DNA of 64,000 bases from Stichopus chloronotus (Eukaryota > Echinodermata > Holothuroidea > Aspidochirotida > Stichopodidae), in contig CM037830.1 in the NCBI GenBank assembly GCA_021234535.1, forward strand, positions 17,415,116-17,479,115, written 5' to 3'. The notes below the pieces were generated by a model that had not been told where the DNA came from, did not search any database, and was given only the letters and a program-made list of their open reading frames with translations. Position 1 is the first letter of the stretch. Every line of letters starts with the position of its first letter. Made by a program: the position numbers and the translations under genes. This document shows, one piece after another, positions 32,370 through 44,000 of the stretch.

Positions 32370-35300
32370 CATGCCAGACGTTGTTCACTGTCCTTATGGC
32401 TCTTCACGAGCCATGGGGACTTATATCTCTACCCACTGCATATGTTTCCAGAAAATCATGTCGAACAACTGAACCACGCGTATATGCATAGTCATGGAGC
32501 TATTGTATAATTAACACTTAAACTCCATTTTGGCTATGCACCGATTCTGAACCCACTTATTTTCCGCTTTTTAATTGCTCTCTGTGACCCGGATGGATGC
32601 ATCGCGTCCAAATCTTTCAGAAACAATCGCTTTACTTGTCAACCCGTGATTTGGAGATTCCGGGTGCTGCTCTGAAGAGGTCTGTCTAAAATGCTAATTG
32701 CATCTGATACGCACAATCGGCACATTGAAGCTACCCCTACAGGAATCGTGAGAAACACGTTACATAGACATACTGTTATGTGTCTGTCTCCGCAATGAGT
32801 TACAAAAAAGTGTAGCAAAATTTCTTAGAGGTCCACCCTCCCCATAATGAAACTGCATACCTGATCATCTTGTTTATAGGGGCTCATTGAAAGGGTTTCC
32901 AAAATTCATGAAGCCATGTCACACCTGTTTAGTGTCACTAATAAGTTAGATGGCTCCACTGCTCAATACTGCTTTACCTACTGAAAGTGGCATATGATGC
33001 CCAGATGCTGACCTCAGTCAAGTTTGTTTACTAACCGAGAACATGAAACTGTAAGTGATAATCACACTGAAACACAATAAGAAACAATAAAAACTGAATA
33101 TTGATTGACGAATTTCACTGCACGTAGGAATTTTAAAATACAGTTAGATCTCTGCTTATATCGATATGCAGTAGGTAAGTAATTTTTGGACCAGATGTTA
33201 CACTGTAAGTGTTTGTCAATTCAAATCGATGTGTGAGGTTATGCATGGATATTAAAAAGTGTAGACAGGCGCCAGTTGGGCGATTGCGTACATTATTTAC
33301 ATAAACAGGGATGTACATGGCATTTTCTGGCATCGTCACATACCCTATACCCTCAGTGTTGGGCCAGATCCTCCATACCGCATACACACAATGTGTCTTG
33401 TACATTCTCATTCAAGCACCACGGTTTTGGGTGGACGGCAGTCCAGCGGCCGACAGATACGCAAAGTGATAGAAGAGGAAACAAATAAATGGCGAGTTTT
33501 ATGCGGGGAACGGTACTCGGTTGGCTGGCCCAAACAAGTTGTTGCCTGGGTATACGGCTATGCATGATGACTTTTATGGTTCTTATATTAGACTTTCCAA
33601 CATGAGAGAAATTTTAGATGTGAGAACATCTTTCCGGAGGGAAGAGATGAGTCCCCTCCCATTTGATTTTTTTTTTATCAGTGGATGTATATGTAATCTG
33701 CAAAGCTACTATTGCGGCATATACTGTGTCATTTTACTGTCGGTATCATTTATCACCCCTTCTGTCTTTTGATGCAATTTTGTGATGTCATTTGTCCGTA
33801 TCCACCTTTATGCAAATTTAACCGTGACGTAATTCTTTGCCGTGATGAAGTGTTGTATCGGTGACTTCGGGCCTAGCTTTGTTTTTGTTTTTGTTGAATT
33901 ATCATGTTCAGTTGAGGTTGTTATGCCTGTGGTGAATAGTGAACAGCTTGTGCGAAGCATGACATGTGTGTGTTTGTTAATTGGTAAGTCTGCTATTTTA
34001 GGGAGTTACGTTTTAGAGAGAAGAATTCAAGTTGCATTTAGAGATCTTTTTCTGTAGATGGAACTCGTTTGAAGACAGGCGCCACCAATTGTCATGAAAA
34101 GGTGTCTAGGAAATAGCAGACGTAATCATTCACATACCACAGCTAATCGTTTGATCAATATTGAACTATGTTATCCAACCTTCCTCCTCGGTAACATGTT
34201 CAGCAAGATACACTATCGTTAAAAGAAGTACAGCTAACTGAAGAAAATAATAACATACGAGAGCAAAACATTTACAGGTAGATGTTTTTAGGTAAGAAAG
34301 TAATGTAGGCTAAATCCTGCACTACCAGCCAAGACAAGGGAGCTGGCAGACTGGAAAGACCAATTCGTTATGCATGCAGTTTGTTGCTTTTAATATGATA
34401 CTGTAAATAATATGTTTATGAAAAAAAAACAACAAGTCATTTCCGGCAAGAATATTTGGATTGACTCCATTGTGCAGCTTATACATTTATTATTAAAGTA
34501 CACGAAACATGGACTTTGTTCGTAAGGATTGACTCGGGTATACTTACACGGGAATCATATGGAGTCTGACTTCGTATATCTCTCACAATAAATAAAGGAC
34601 ACCCTGTCCTAGTCAAAGTTGTTGCTAAATTGTTGACTCTGTACCAAAGAACTATAGAAAAACTATATGTTTTTATGCTCATGTACATATATGTATGTAC
34701 GTACAAATTACAACGTAGGCTCACTAGATAAATTAGAACACACAATTCGAAACCTGTATTGATCTAATTACAGTTTCAGATTTATTTTTTATAAAAAAAA
34801 AATCATTTCAGTGCCAATAATGTTCATAAATACTTCATTATCAAACAGTTTACTGATTTAGCAGATGATTTTAACACTTACATAGAATTAAAAAAGACAA
34901 TGTGATTGCTAGAGGAACCAGATCAAGTTCTAGTCTCCCCCCCCCCCAAAAAAAATGGTTACAACACGTGCAGAGAGAACAAAAGAGCAGCATATATATA
35001 TAACTGTATAATAATTTGTTTCTATAAAACATAAAATATGTAAAGGCAGGAAACTACATGAGTTTGAGCAGGCATGTGAATTTTAAGATTTTTGTTTGTA
35101 AGTGAATTCCAGAGACAAAAACGCCACAACCACGAATTTATGTATGGGCAAGACAAACAATGTAAGCACTTGTGCTTCATTTGTTTATATATATACGAGG
35201 TATACTGTTGACATATATAGATTACAGATTAGTGAGTTAAAATTCTGCTCGAGTAAACCATTTTTACACTGAGTGAAAAATAATTTCAAATTATAAAGTT

Positions 35301-37039
35301 GAAGAAAGAGGAAGGCTTGATCAAACTTTAGAAAAAAAAACAACGATAGTATACCGAGTGAAGCGGAACGGGGTAATTTCTATACCTAACGGAGGCACTC
35401 GTTTGGGAATTACTGATTGTAAAGCCATGTTGTTTTCTTTGTGTATTAAAAAAGTAAAAAAAAACACTCTGTGAGAAAAAAAAATCACTGCGGTGACTCA
35501 TTATTGAGCAATCATGAAAACAGTCAGACGGCAGGCTGAATCAGAGGATCGTCCCCATGATCATGATTAATAGTTAAAAGTTAACATGCAGCTTGTCTAT
35601 CACGTAAATCATCAGCAGTTGACACTTTTCGATTACCGGTAACCGTTATAGACAGATTATATATTTGTATTAAAAGCAAACGTTGGGAGATGAAGTGAAT
35701 CAAATTGCAGAAACAGTTTTATTTATGGCTTCTGTTTTACTGGTGGTTAAATAATTAGAATTGATCAGAAGACTACTTTTACAGCCTATAGGCGACGGGA
35801 GATACAATTTATTGGGGGAAGGGGGTCAAATTTGTGAAAGCAGAAGGTGTTACCCATTCGCTCTTGGGTCAATCCCCTTAGCTTCCAATTGTCTGCCTTA
35901 GGGTGGGGACTATTGGCAAAGCCAAGGTGAGTTTTTAGGGGGCGAAGCCAAAGGAATTTTCGAGATTCTAGACATTTTTAAGGTTAATGAATGCTAAAAA
36001 TAAAGGCGATTTTTTATTTCGAAGACTGATTTTGAGTGGCATTGGGTAAGTTGCATTTTGATGATATAATTTCAAGTTTACTTTTATGCAAAAATGCTTG
36101 ATCATTTTGAACTTGGTTACCTAAATAATCATAATAATAGTAAAAAAATGCAATTTCAGGTCACTCATGCAGCTGATCAACGTAACTGACGTGACAGGGA
36201 CTCGAATATTACATTCAAGTAATTTATTTTATTGTGCTATGACTCACTGAGTAGGCTTAATCAGGTACAAATTTAAAACATGAACCCATGTCACTAACTG
36301 CCTTCATTACGAGGGAAAGGAAATTGGAACAAAAGATTAAGAGAAGTATAGGAATCCAAAAAACCTTTAAAAACACTGAATCATCTACTTAAGAATCTTG
36401 CACAAACTTAGCCTACAATTAACGAGACATGGTGGTCATGTGCAGTGGAGGAAAGATGCCGAGGGGGGGGGGGGGGTGGAGCAGGGAGGGGGAAAATGAA
36501 TGAGACGAAAAAGAAAAAATAAACAGAAAAAGGAAGAAAAATGAGGAAAAATTGAAAGAGAAGGTGAAGGAAAATGCAAATTTGAGAATGTTATTCGGTG
36601 GGGCCATTCACATCCATGGAATGATAATTATGTTGCCCCTATTCAGCCTTCAGAATTCAAGCAAGTATTTCAGTCTTCATCAGGAAATGTTCGAATTGTA
36701 TCACACCTTTAGAGCGAAAAATTTCCAATAATGTAAGGAGAAGAGGGGTTTTCAATTGAAGAAAATACTAACCTAAAAAAATTCTCCTATTTCCTGGAGC
36801 TCACTTGCCGAGCCTGAGAAAGGGGATTTCCGAGATCGAGCAAGGGGTAGGCTATTTTATGCCAAAAAATTCATGACAAGCTCAACGCCAATATGATGGC
36901 GATCTGCTTCTCAAACTTCTCAGCCCACCCCTAGTCCAAACTTTAGGATTCGCTATTGCAGTAGAGGCATACTAGTAATGTTGCATCACACTATACAGTC
37001 GAGACCCCTCATTCCTAGGGCCCATTAGGAACAAAATTC

Positions 37040-37410
37040 TGGCTATGTCCTCCTGACTTACGGACAACTCGTCCCCGGAGACAAGTTGACCCCTGGGACA
37101 ACTCGGCCCGGGCAACTCGGTCCAGAGACAGCTCGGTCCCAATTGAAATAATTTTAGGTAGGAGTGACGTTTGTTCCTGTTAATGGACAGATGGAAAAAG
37201 GTTGTACAACCTTTAGATCAACAGTCTGTCATGGATCTGACAATGAACGTCGTGTCTTTTTGTAGTTGTTATTTTAGGCTTTGTAACATCTGGGCTTAAT
37301 TTCGGCATTTGTAAAAGAAAATGTTACCCTCTCCGGAACTCAGTTGTCTTGAGCCGAGTTGTATGGGCTGAGTTGTCTCTAGGGCCGAGTTGTCCGGACA
37401 CCGCACTTCT
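37040..37410. mobile_element. Foldback-like element built of short degenerate motifs, copy 1
   Basis: The left side (about 37065-37140) repeats motifs like 'GGGACAACTCGGCCC' and 'GAGACAGCTCGGTCC'. The right side (about 37330-37400) repeats the complement, 'GGCCGAGTTGTCC' and 'GGGCTGAGTTGTC'. The centre is about 190 bp without the motif. The same design with a different base version occurs at 62225-62520. No coding capacity. Confidence 0.5.
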
Positions 37411-37489
37411 AGGGCGCTATTCAAGTCTCTTGACCCCTCTCCAAACAGCTTCTCGTTATATCACTGGTCATGTGGTTAATGTTTCCGAC

Positions 37490-37588
37490 ATGGCGGAGGG
37501 TGGTGCGACTCGTCTCATACGCCCTCCACTCGCGCTCTCACTGCACACACCTTTATTTTTCTTAATCTACGCAGAAACTTTCCGATAG
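37490..37588 (+). other. Candidate upstream ORF in the DOCK 5' flank
   Basis: An ATG in the good context GACATGG opens a 32-residue frame (MAEGGATRLIRPPLALSLHT...) ending before the DOCK start. It matters only if transcription starts upstream, which the sequence does not show. Confidence 0.2.
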
Positions 37589-37950
37589 TATTTGGGCCGG
37601 TTTGATAGGAGATAGTGTAGTGGGCACTGGTATCTTTGTATAGAGCAAACAGTTTTAGGGGAAGAAGGAAGTAGGTGTTTTATTGACATTTCGATAAGCC
37701 TGCACTTGATAATGGCGCTCTCAACAATGTGCAATTTGCAGTTTGTAACAGCTTACTTTCCTGAGAGTGACACAGTGCGGGGCATGACAAGACACTAGAC
37801 TCAGTGGGACTATCTCTGTACTCGAGCCTTGCGCTTCCGCATTCGGTATACATCTCTAAGCTTAGGCCATTGCAAGGTGACACAGTAGAAAGGCAAGGGC
37901 TCTGGACGAACCAGTATTTCACTTTTCACGGATTGTAACGTCGGTGTTTT

Positions 37951-37992
37951 ATGGACTATGCCAGAAGTAGAATACGATGTGGCAGAAAGTGA
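37951..37992 (+). promoter_or_regulatory. Overlapping upstream ATGs at the DOCK start
   Basis: ATG at 37951 opens a 13-residue frame that ends at 37992, past the DOCK ATG at 37977. A second ATG at 37958, in the third frame, would run across the exon 1-2 junction and stop in exon 2. Both are out of frame with DOCK and could lower initiation if they are in the mRNA. Confidence 0.35.
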
Positions 37993-38013
37993 ATGGAAAA
38001 ACGTTCGGAATTG
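37977..38013 (+). CDS. DOCK: DOCK exon 1 with start codon
   Basis: Encodes MWQKVNGKTFGI plus one base. The donor GTAAGT starts at 38014. The frame is fixed by the phase needed for exon 2 and by the stop at 37968-37970. Confidence 0.88.
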
Positions 38014-41000
38014 GTAAGTACGCAAGTTACTCGAGTTATAATTTCATGAACGAATGTTAGCTCATGCCCAACCTGTGTTGGTATGGTCTGTAACACTTTC
38101 AATAATGTAGAAACAGGAGGTAACTGCATACAATCAGGGAGTGAATGAAATCAACACAAGGCTTAGCCAATGTACGGAGGTGTTAATGTAAGTTACTGGA
38201 TTGATGTTTGCTGGTTGGTGTTTGTGTATGTAGTGATACACGGTAAACTGCAAGTACAGTAAGAGTGATTTGGTGCCTGTAGGCGAATACTGAATAGTGT
38301 AGGCCACCACTGTTGTCATTTTAAGGCCTCCCCATCAATTGTTTACTAGTTTTAATCCCCAATGTGTAACACTAACACTAGGTAACAGTCAGGGCTCCAT
38401 AGCCTAGGCTAGCACAGAACTCTTATCAGATATCACCTCTTTGAAACTGCAGTTATTGAATCAGATATTCCAATGTATGCATTGAAAGTGTAAAAAATTA
38501 TGTGCAGAAAAGTGCCATGCAGTTTTCCTTGATTAGTGTAGGCCTGTTAATTGTCAACAAGTTGGACATACTATATGAGAGGAAAAAGCTAAGTACCACA
38601 AGAATTAGAGCAGGTATCATTTATGCAATACCCCCTGACCATATACCAGTTTGGTATTAACTGTTAACTGGTCTGGGACTGACCCAGGACATAAACTTGG
38701 TTAAATGAAAATGTTTAGCATATACCTATCCCTGAAAGATGATTCCTGTGACAGCAACTACTGTAGTATGTCTAAAATAGCAGTCATCATCAGCTTTAGC
38801 TGACCTTGATTTGATATTCACAATTTTAGATCATATCTTTGTACTGATCCTTCTGGATCCAATATCTTCATGATCCCATGAGGCAGAGTCATGATAATTA
38901 AGTTCTCTAATCCTCCTTTAGAAATACTGCTGACTGTAATGCTAATCATGCTGGTATGTATTTACATACATCTCATGATCAGAGCCTACTAATTTCCTTT
39001 CTGGATAGATTTACTAAAATGTCAATATATAGTTTAAGTTCAATAGGCTGTTTCATGTAATAAAGCACCATCTTCTTAACATATGTGCAGTTTATCGTCT
39101 TACGTTTCATGGTAAAAATTTAATGCTTTGACACTGTAGTGTCTTTGTCATTGTGTGAAATTGTACACTTACAAGATCATAGTAAGTTGCATTTAATGGT
39201 TGCAAGATGAAAAGTTGTGTGACTGAGGAGTCATAAAAATGTCTCCGATATCAGAAAGAAAGACACAAACACATATCATTTCCACATATCATGTCATGAA
39301 TATAAATCTCATGTTGCTTTAACAGCCGTGTGCAACTTCAAGAGCGACACACCTAAGAGTTTGACGTTGACCGTTGGACAAAGGGTTCACATCAAACAGC
39401 AGAATGGAGGTGAGTGAGATGAGAAGTAAACTCATCTATGTGTGTGTTATTTTCACCAAAGTGTGCTTAAAATTTTCACTAAATTTGCACATCCATGCCT
39501 CATGTGGACAGAAGAAACTTTGGAACGTCCTGAAACTTTTTCTCAAGTTACCAAATCATATGAAAAAAATATGTATGATCCATTAAATGACTATAATACT
39601 GTACAAAACATGTGTTGAAACAGTCTCATGAAGAGTACAGGAGACGCTGTAATTCTCTCTTGGTTTATATAATACTTTAATTTCCTCATATATGGTCATC
39701 TTTAATCAATTCATCACCCTGTTGCTGAACTTGCTGCCAGTCTGTTATCAAATTTTTCTTCAACGAGGCATCATTTCTTTAGCCATACACTTCAGTTAAA
39801 GAATTCACATAGAGCATGTGCATTAATTTATCATTCTGAGAATATTAGCAGATATATTATGAGGGAGAGTTGCTAGCTGCTTCAGCAGCCATTTTAAGCA
39901 TTTTTCAGTTAGCTTACCATGTGCTATAGTTAAATCTAGCTCTCAAGGTTACACAAATTTTCTGAAGTTTGAAAATCTTGGGATGTTGCCTCTTGACCAC
40001 TTTAGCAGTCTTGAAAACTTGGCTTTCTAAGGCCTAAAGCTCAGGAAATGACTGTGAATTTGTCATTCTGCAGATTGTGCCACACAGCATGGTTCTGGGT
40101 TTCTCAAATGCCCTGAATTAAGTCATACATGTTACTTGAAATACTCTAATATTATTGGCTCATTAGAGTTATATTTGATGGATCTGAAAAACCACACAGA
40201 TAAAAAGAACAGTGATCCTCTCAAACCAAGTATTAGTATTTACTTCACTTACCTGTCTCATCACAACAAATTCACTCCCATCTACCATGCCAAGAGTACT
40301 GGCATTTGTTGTGATGAGACAGGTAAGTGAGTCATTCGTAAATATCCAAACCAGGTGAGTTTTGGTATGTTTGCACTAGATTCGTTAGTCAGGCCCAGAT
40401 ACCCACCGTCCATAGTAGGGTGCCTTCTACTTGGATACCCAAAAATGTAACTTCCATCAAGCTACAAGTTGATTATGAAGTCTATCTTGCCTTGCATGCT
40501 ATAAGAATTACTGTATTTTATGTACTGTGCAGACATGTAGAAATTAATTCTCAGGTATACTGTACAGAACTACAGTATGAACTGTATGCCAAGTACTGAG
40601 TACTTGCTGAATTTTGTCACATGTAAAATGCAGGTTAGTGGAATTGCGAATCTGGGCGACAGATTCATAACCTGGTTCTTGACATAGTTGGTCGGGCAAT
40701 TCTTCAGTTCGGGTATTCTGGTTCATGGTGCAAACTAGCAAAATATGACAGAAATCCAGAACTGCAGATAAGCCATGTATGCACTTTATATGCACCACTG
40801 TCACAGGTGGCTGCAATTCCAATTCAGAATAAAGTGCTTTGGGCCATGAACTTTTTGTTCCGCATGAGAGATATAGTGCAGTACCTGTAAAGGTCTTTAA
40901 CAAGTTGACCCTGTGGCTAATTACTGTATTGATTAATAGCTCTCCATAGTCTACAGTTCATAAGCTATAGAAGTCAGATTTCATTTTACTGCCAAGCAGA

Positions 41001-44000
41001 GAATAATTTATCCAGTATCGCATCACAGTTTGATAAAAATGCAGGCCAAAATGCTCCAAAGGTGAACAAAAATGTTCAGCAATTTTTTGTGCACATACAG
41101 TAACCCTTGCATTTTTACCAATAGTTTCCCCAAAACTACTACACAAAATAAACATTTCCTGTCAATTGCTGCTTCATTGTCCTCCGTATGTGTACAGAGG
41201 TCTGTCATTGTTCCTCCTTGAATAAAGGCAGGGAAGCAAATGCCACACACTCATCTCCCCCTCTCTCACCCCCCTTCAACCTGATCTGGAGATTGCTTCC
41301 TGCTTCTTGATCCTTACAGTCCATCATTTCAGAACTAGTCACACCTTTCAGTTTTTTGAATTTGAGAGTATTATATTTTTGTTCACATTGTGGATGGCAA
41401 GTAAAAGCAAGATTGATAAATCTATACCTGTAGTATGCAGTGTATAACGTAATTGTCAGTACATTCATTTTTGCATCATAATTTGCTCTATGTTAAGATG
41501 TGAAATGGTGTGTGTGGTATAGTCTTGACTCGTAACATTCAACTGGTGTGATGTTGACTGCCATGTAGAACTCAACAGTTCTGTACTGTGCTATATACGT
41601 ACATAGATAATGCACAACAGTTCGGTCTTAGTGTCACCATCTGCAGTTTAGAACCTTTAGAGCATATTCCCTTTGCAGAAATTAATGTTTTCTTTTTTTT
41701 CCCTATTTGTCAAAGGCTATTTTATGTCGCAGACAGTAGGTTAATCTTTAACTTGTAACATTCCATGCATTTGAAGAAAGAGCATAGTTAGTGACAGAAA
41801 TAAGCCTAGCACCCACAAAAGCAAAGACGGAAGATAGAGTACTGTAACTTTGTTTCTTCGAATCATTGGAACTGTGTGAAAGTGACCCTACTTTACTTGT
41901 GAAAATCATCAAAATCTTGCAATTACCTTCTCATTTCTCTTATAAGTATTTTTCATGATATTGCCGGATATCAGTAATGCATAAGCAAGATGTTATGCTT
42001 CAAAATTAAGTAATTCCGCAACAAATATGATGTCACGTAATGAAAAGAGCCAGTGAGGAGTCACCGTAGGTGGCCATATTTGTTGAGTTTGGGGTCTGCA
42101 ATTTTGTTTTAAGAAGGATTTATCCATTTTTCATGTGATTGTACAGTACGTTATGTATGTTTATATTTTGGTGTTCAGTAAGCTCCAAATTATAGTGTCT
42201 CTTTATATTAGCAAAGAATGGAAGTTTTGGAAGAGAGAACCCTTGATATCCAAATATTGAGAGTTGTCTTTTGAAAGGAATCTTAGTCAAAGAAAGCAAG
42301 AAAGAGAACCAAAGTCCTGTGTTTCATTTTGACTTGCATCAACTAACAGTGATGATCATCCTTTTTTCCACAAAATATTTCAACTGTCCCTGTCAAGTAA
42401 CAAGACTGGAAACTTGCATTGATCATAGTAGATTAATTTTGCATTTGTTATGCTATTAGGTTGTTACACTGTGTGACTGTGGTGACCTAGGGCCTGTGAC
42501 AGGAACTTACTGTATGTGTAAATGTTGCCAAAAATCAATTTTGCTTTTATACATGTATCCAGACTCACTGCAAGGGAAGCAAAAAAAAAAAAAAACAGTC
42601 TAGATATAGCTGGCGGTTATTGTATGCATGCATTATGCACCTTGCCAAAATGAAAGAAGAAATAAAAAAAAGCAGGTTTTGGGTGGACCTAAGTACAAAC
42701 TTTGCATTGGAATATTCATGGATGTGTTACTACATCAAAGGATATGAAGACAAAGTACAATAATGTGCAGTGAATACATAATTTTATATTTATATCCACA
42801 CTGTCCTTACTGTACAGTAGGTTTACCCAGTGAATGAATTTATTGTACCTTAGGATAGCTTGCTGGCCTATCATTACAATGTCTCAAAATCAAAGTTCCA
42901 GAGTATGAGGTCGTGTCAGCCATTCTCACCCCCAACTGGAGTCCCATGTCTTGACATGCACAAGTAAGCTTTTACTGTGTCAATCATATTCAGATATATA
43001 CAGACATGAACAGACAGAGAGTATTTAAAGATTAACACGTCCTATCAGTTAATAGTCAATTCAAAGTTTGTTATTAAAGTACTTTAGGTGAGTTACGGAG
43101 TGTGCTTTCACTGTTCTTTCAATAAATTTCCTGGTAATCCTAAACTGAAACATTCAATTTACAGGAGTGCTTCTACAATCCATGCAGAGGTTACATGCCA
43201 TGTGCGTTTGTTCGGTGTTACGTATACATAACACCTTAATGATTCTTTTACATCTGATTGGAGGATTGGTGGTCACATGCATATTTGGCAAGATCATCAT
43301 GATTATGACATTCAACCATTAGTTAGCATTTTCGTGCTATCTACAGTACGTACAACACCGCTGTCAGCAACGAATCAGCGATTATTGCATTGCGTGAGTA
43401 CGTACAAGCTGCGTGCATGCAAGTCCCTTTGCCATATGTATGAGCTCCAATTCTCACAAACCAGTATCTCTCTATTCCATACAGTATGGTAATTTTTCAG
43501 AGTCGACCAATTGTCTATGCTCTGTCTATTTAGGGGGATGCTGAAAGTGGTGAGCAGAGCTGAGATCTGTCCTCTTAGAAAACCTTGGATGGAGATTTCC
43601 AAGTTTTGTTCGACGTGATTTAAAATGTCCACAAATGTGAATACACCATAAATCCTTCTTAGACCAAATGAATGTGCCATACAAGTTCACTATAGTATTG
43701 AATTCAGTTGCCAAAGTTGTTTGCATTTCTGTTACATATTTACAGTAATCATATGCACGACACCACAGAAAGGTTTGTTCCATCATTCTCCATTTTGTTC
43801 AGCACTTATCAGAAACTTCTGTAGCAGCAAACTGTGAATCAATTGTACATTGCCACAATTCACATCATGTACTTAACCCTTGCAAACAAGGGTGAGCCCA
43901 GCCTTAGAGGGCGTGCTGGTATAGTTGATTTCAGGTGCACAGTTCAGAGTATCTTTTTAAACTTTCCAAACTACATTCAATAAATTCCCTTTTTGCAGTT

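Larger units (their letters stand above)
25627..37976. other. Intergenic region between divergent TIMM17 and DOCK
   Basis: About 12.3 kb with no confident gene. It holds the TIMM17 upstream region with two X-boxes, a 'GGTCA' tandem repeat (25900-26550), a non-LTR retrotransposon 3' end (26590-27030), a possible microprotein (27659-27778), a large microsatellite (28896-29080), tandem and dispersed repeats, many C/G runs, a foldback-like element (37040-37410) and the DOCK 5' flank. Confidence 0.75.

Noticed and set aside
37349..37588. 79-residue + strand frame upstream of DOCK
   Set aside because: Its first half is the repeated GAGTTGTC motif of a foldback-like element; only the inner ATG at 37490 was kept as a possible upstream ORF.
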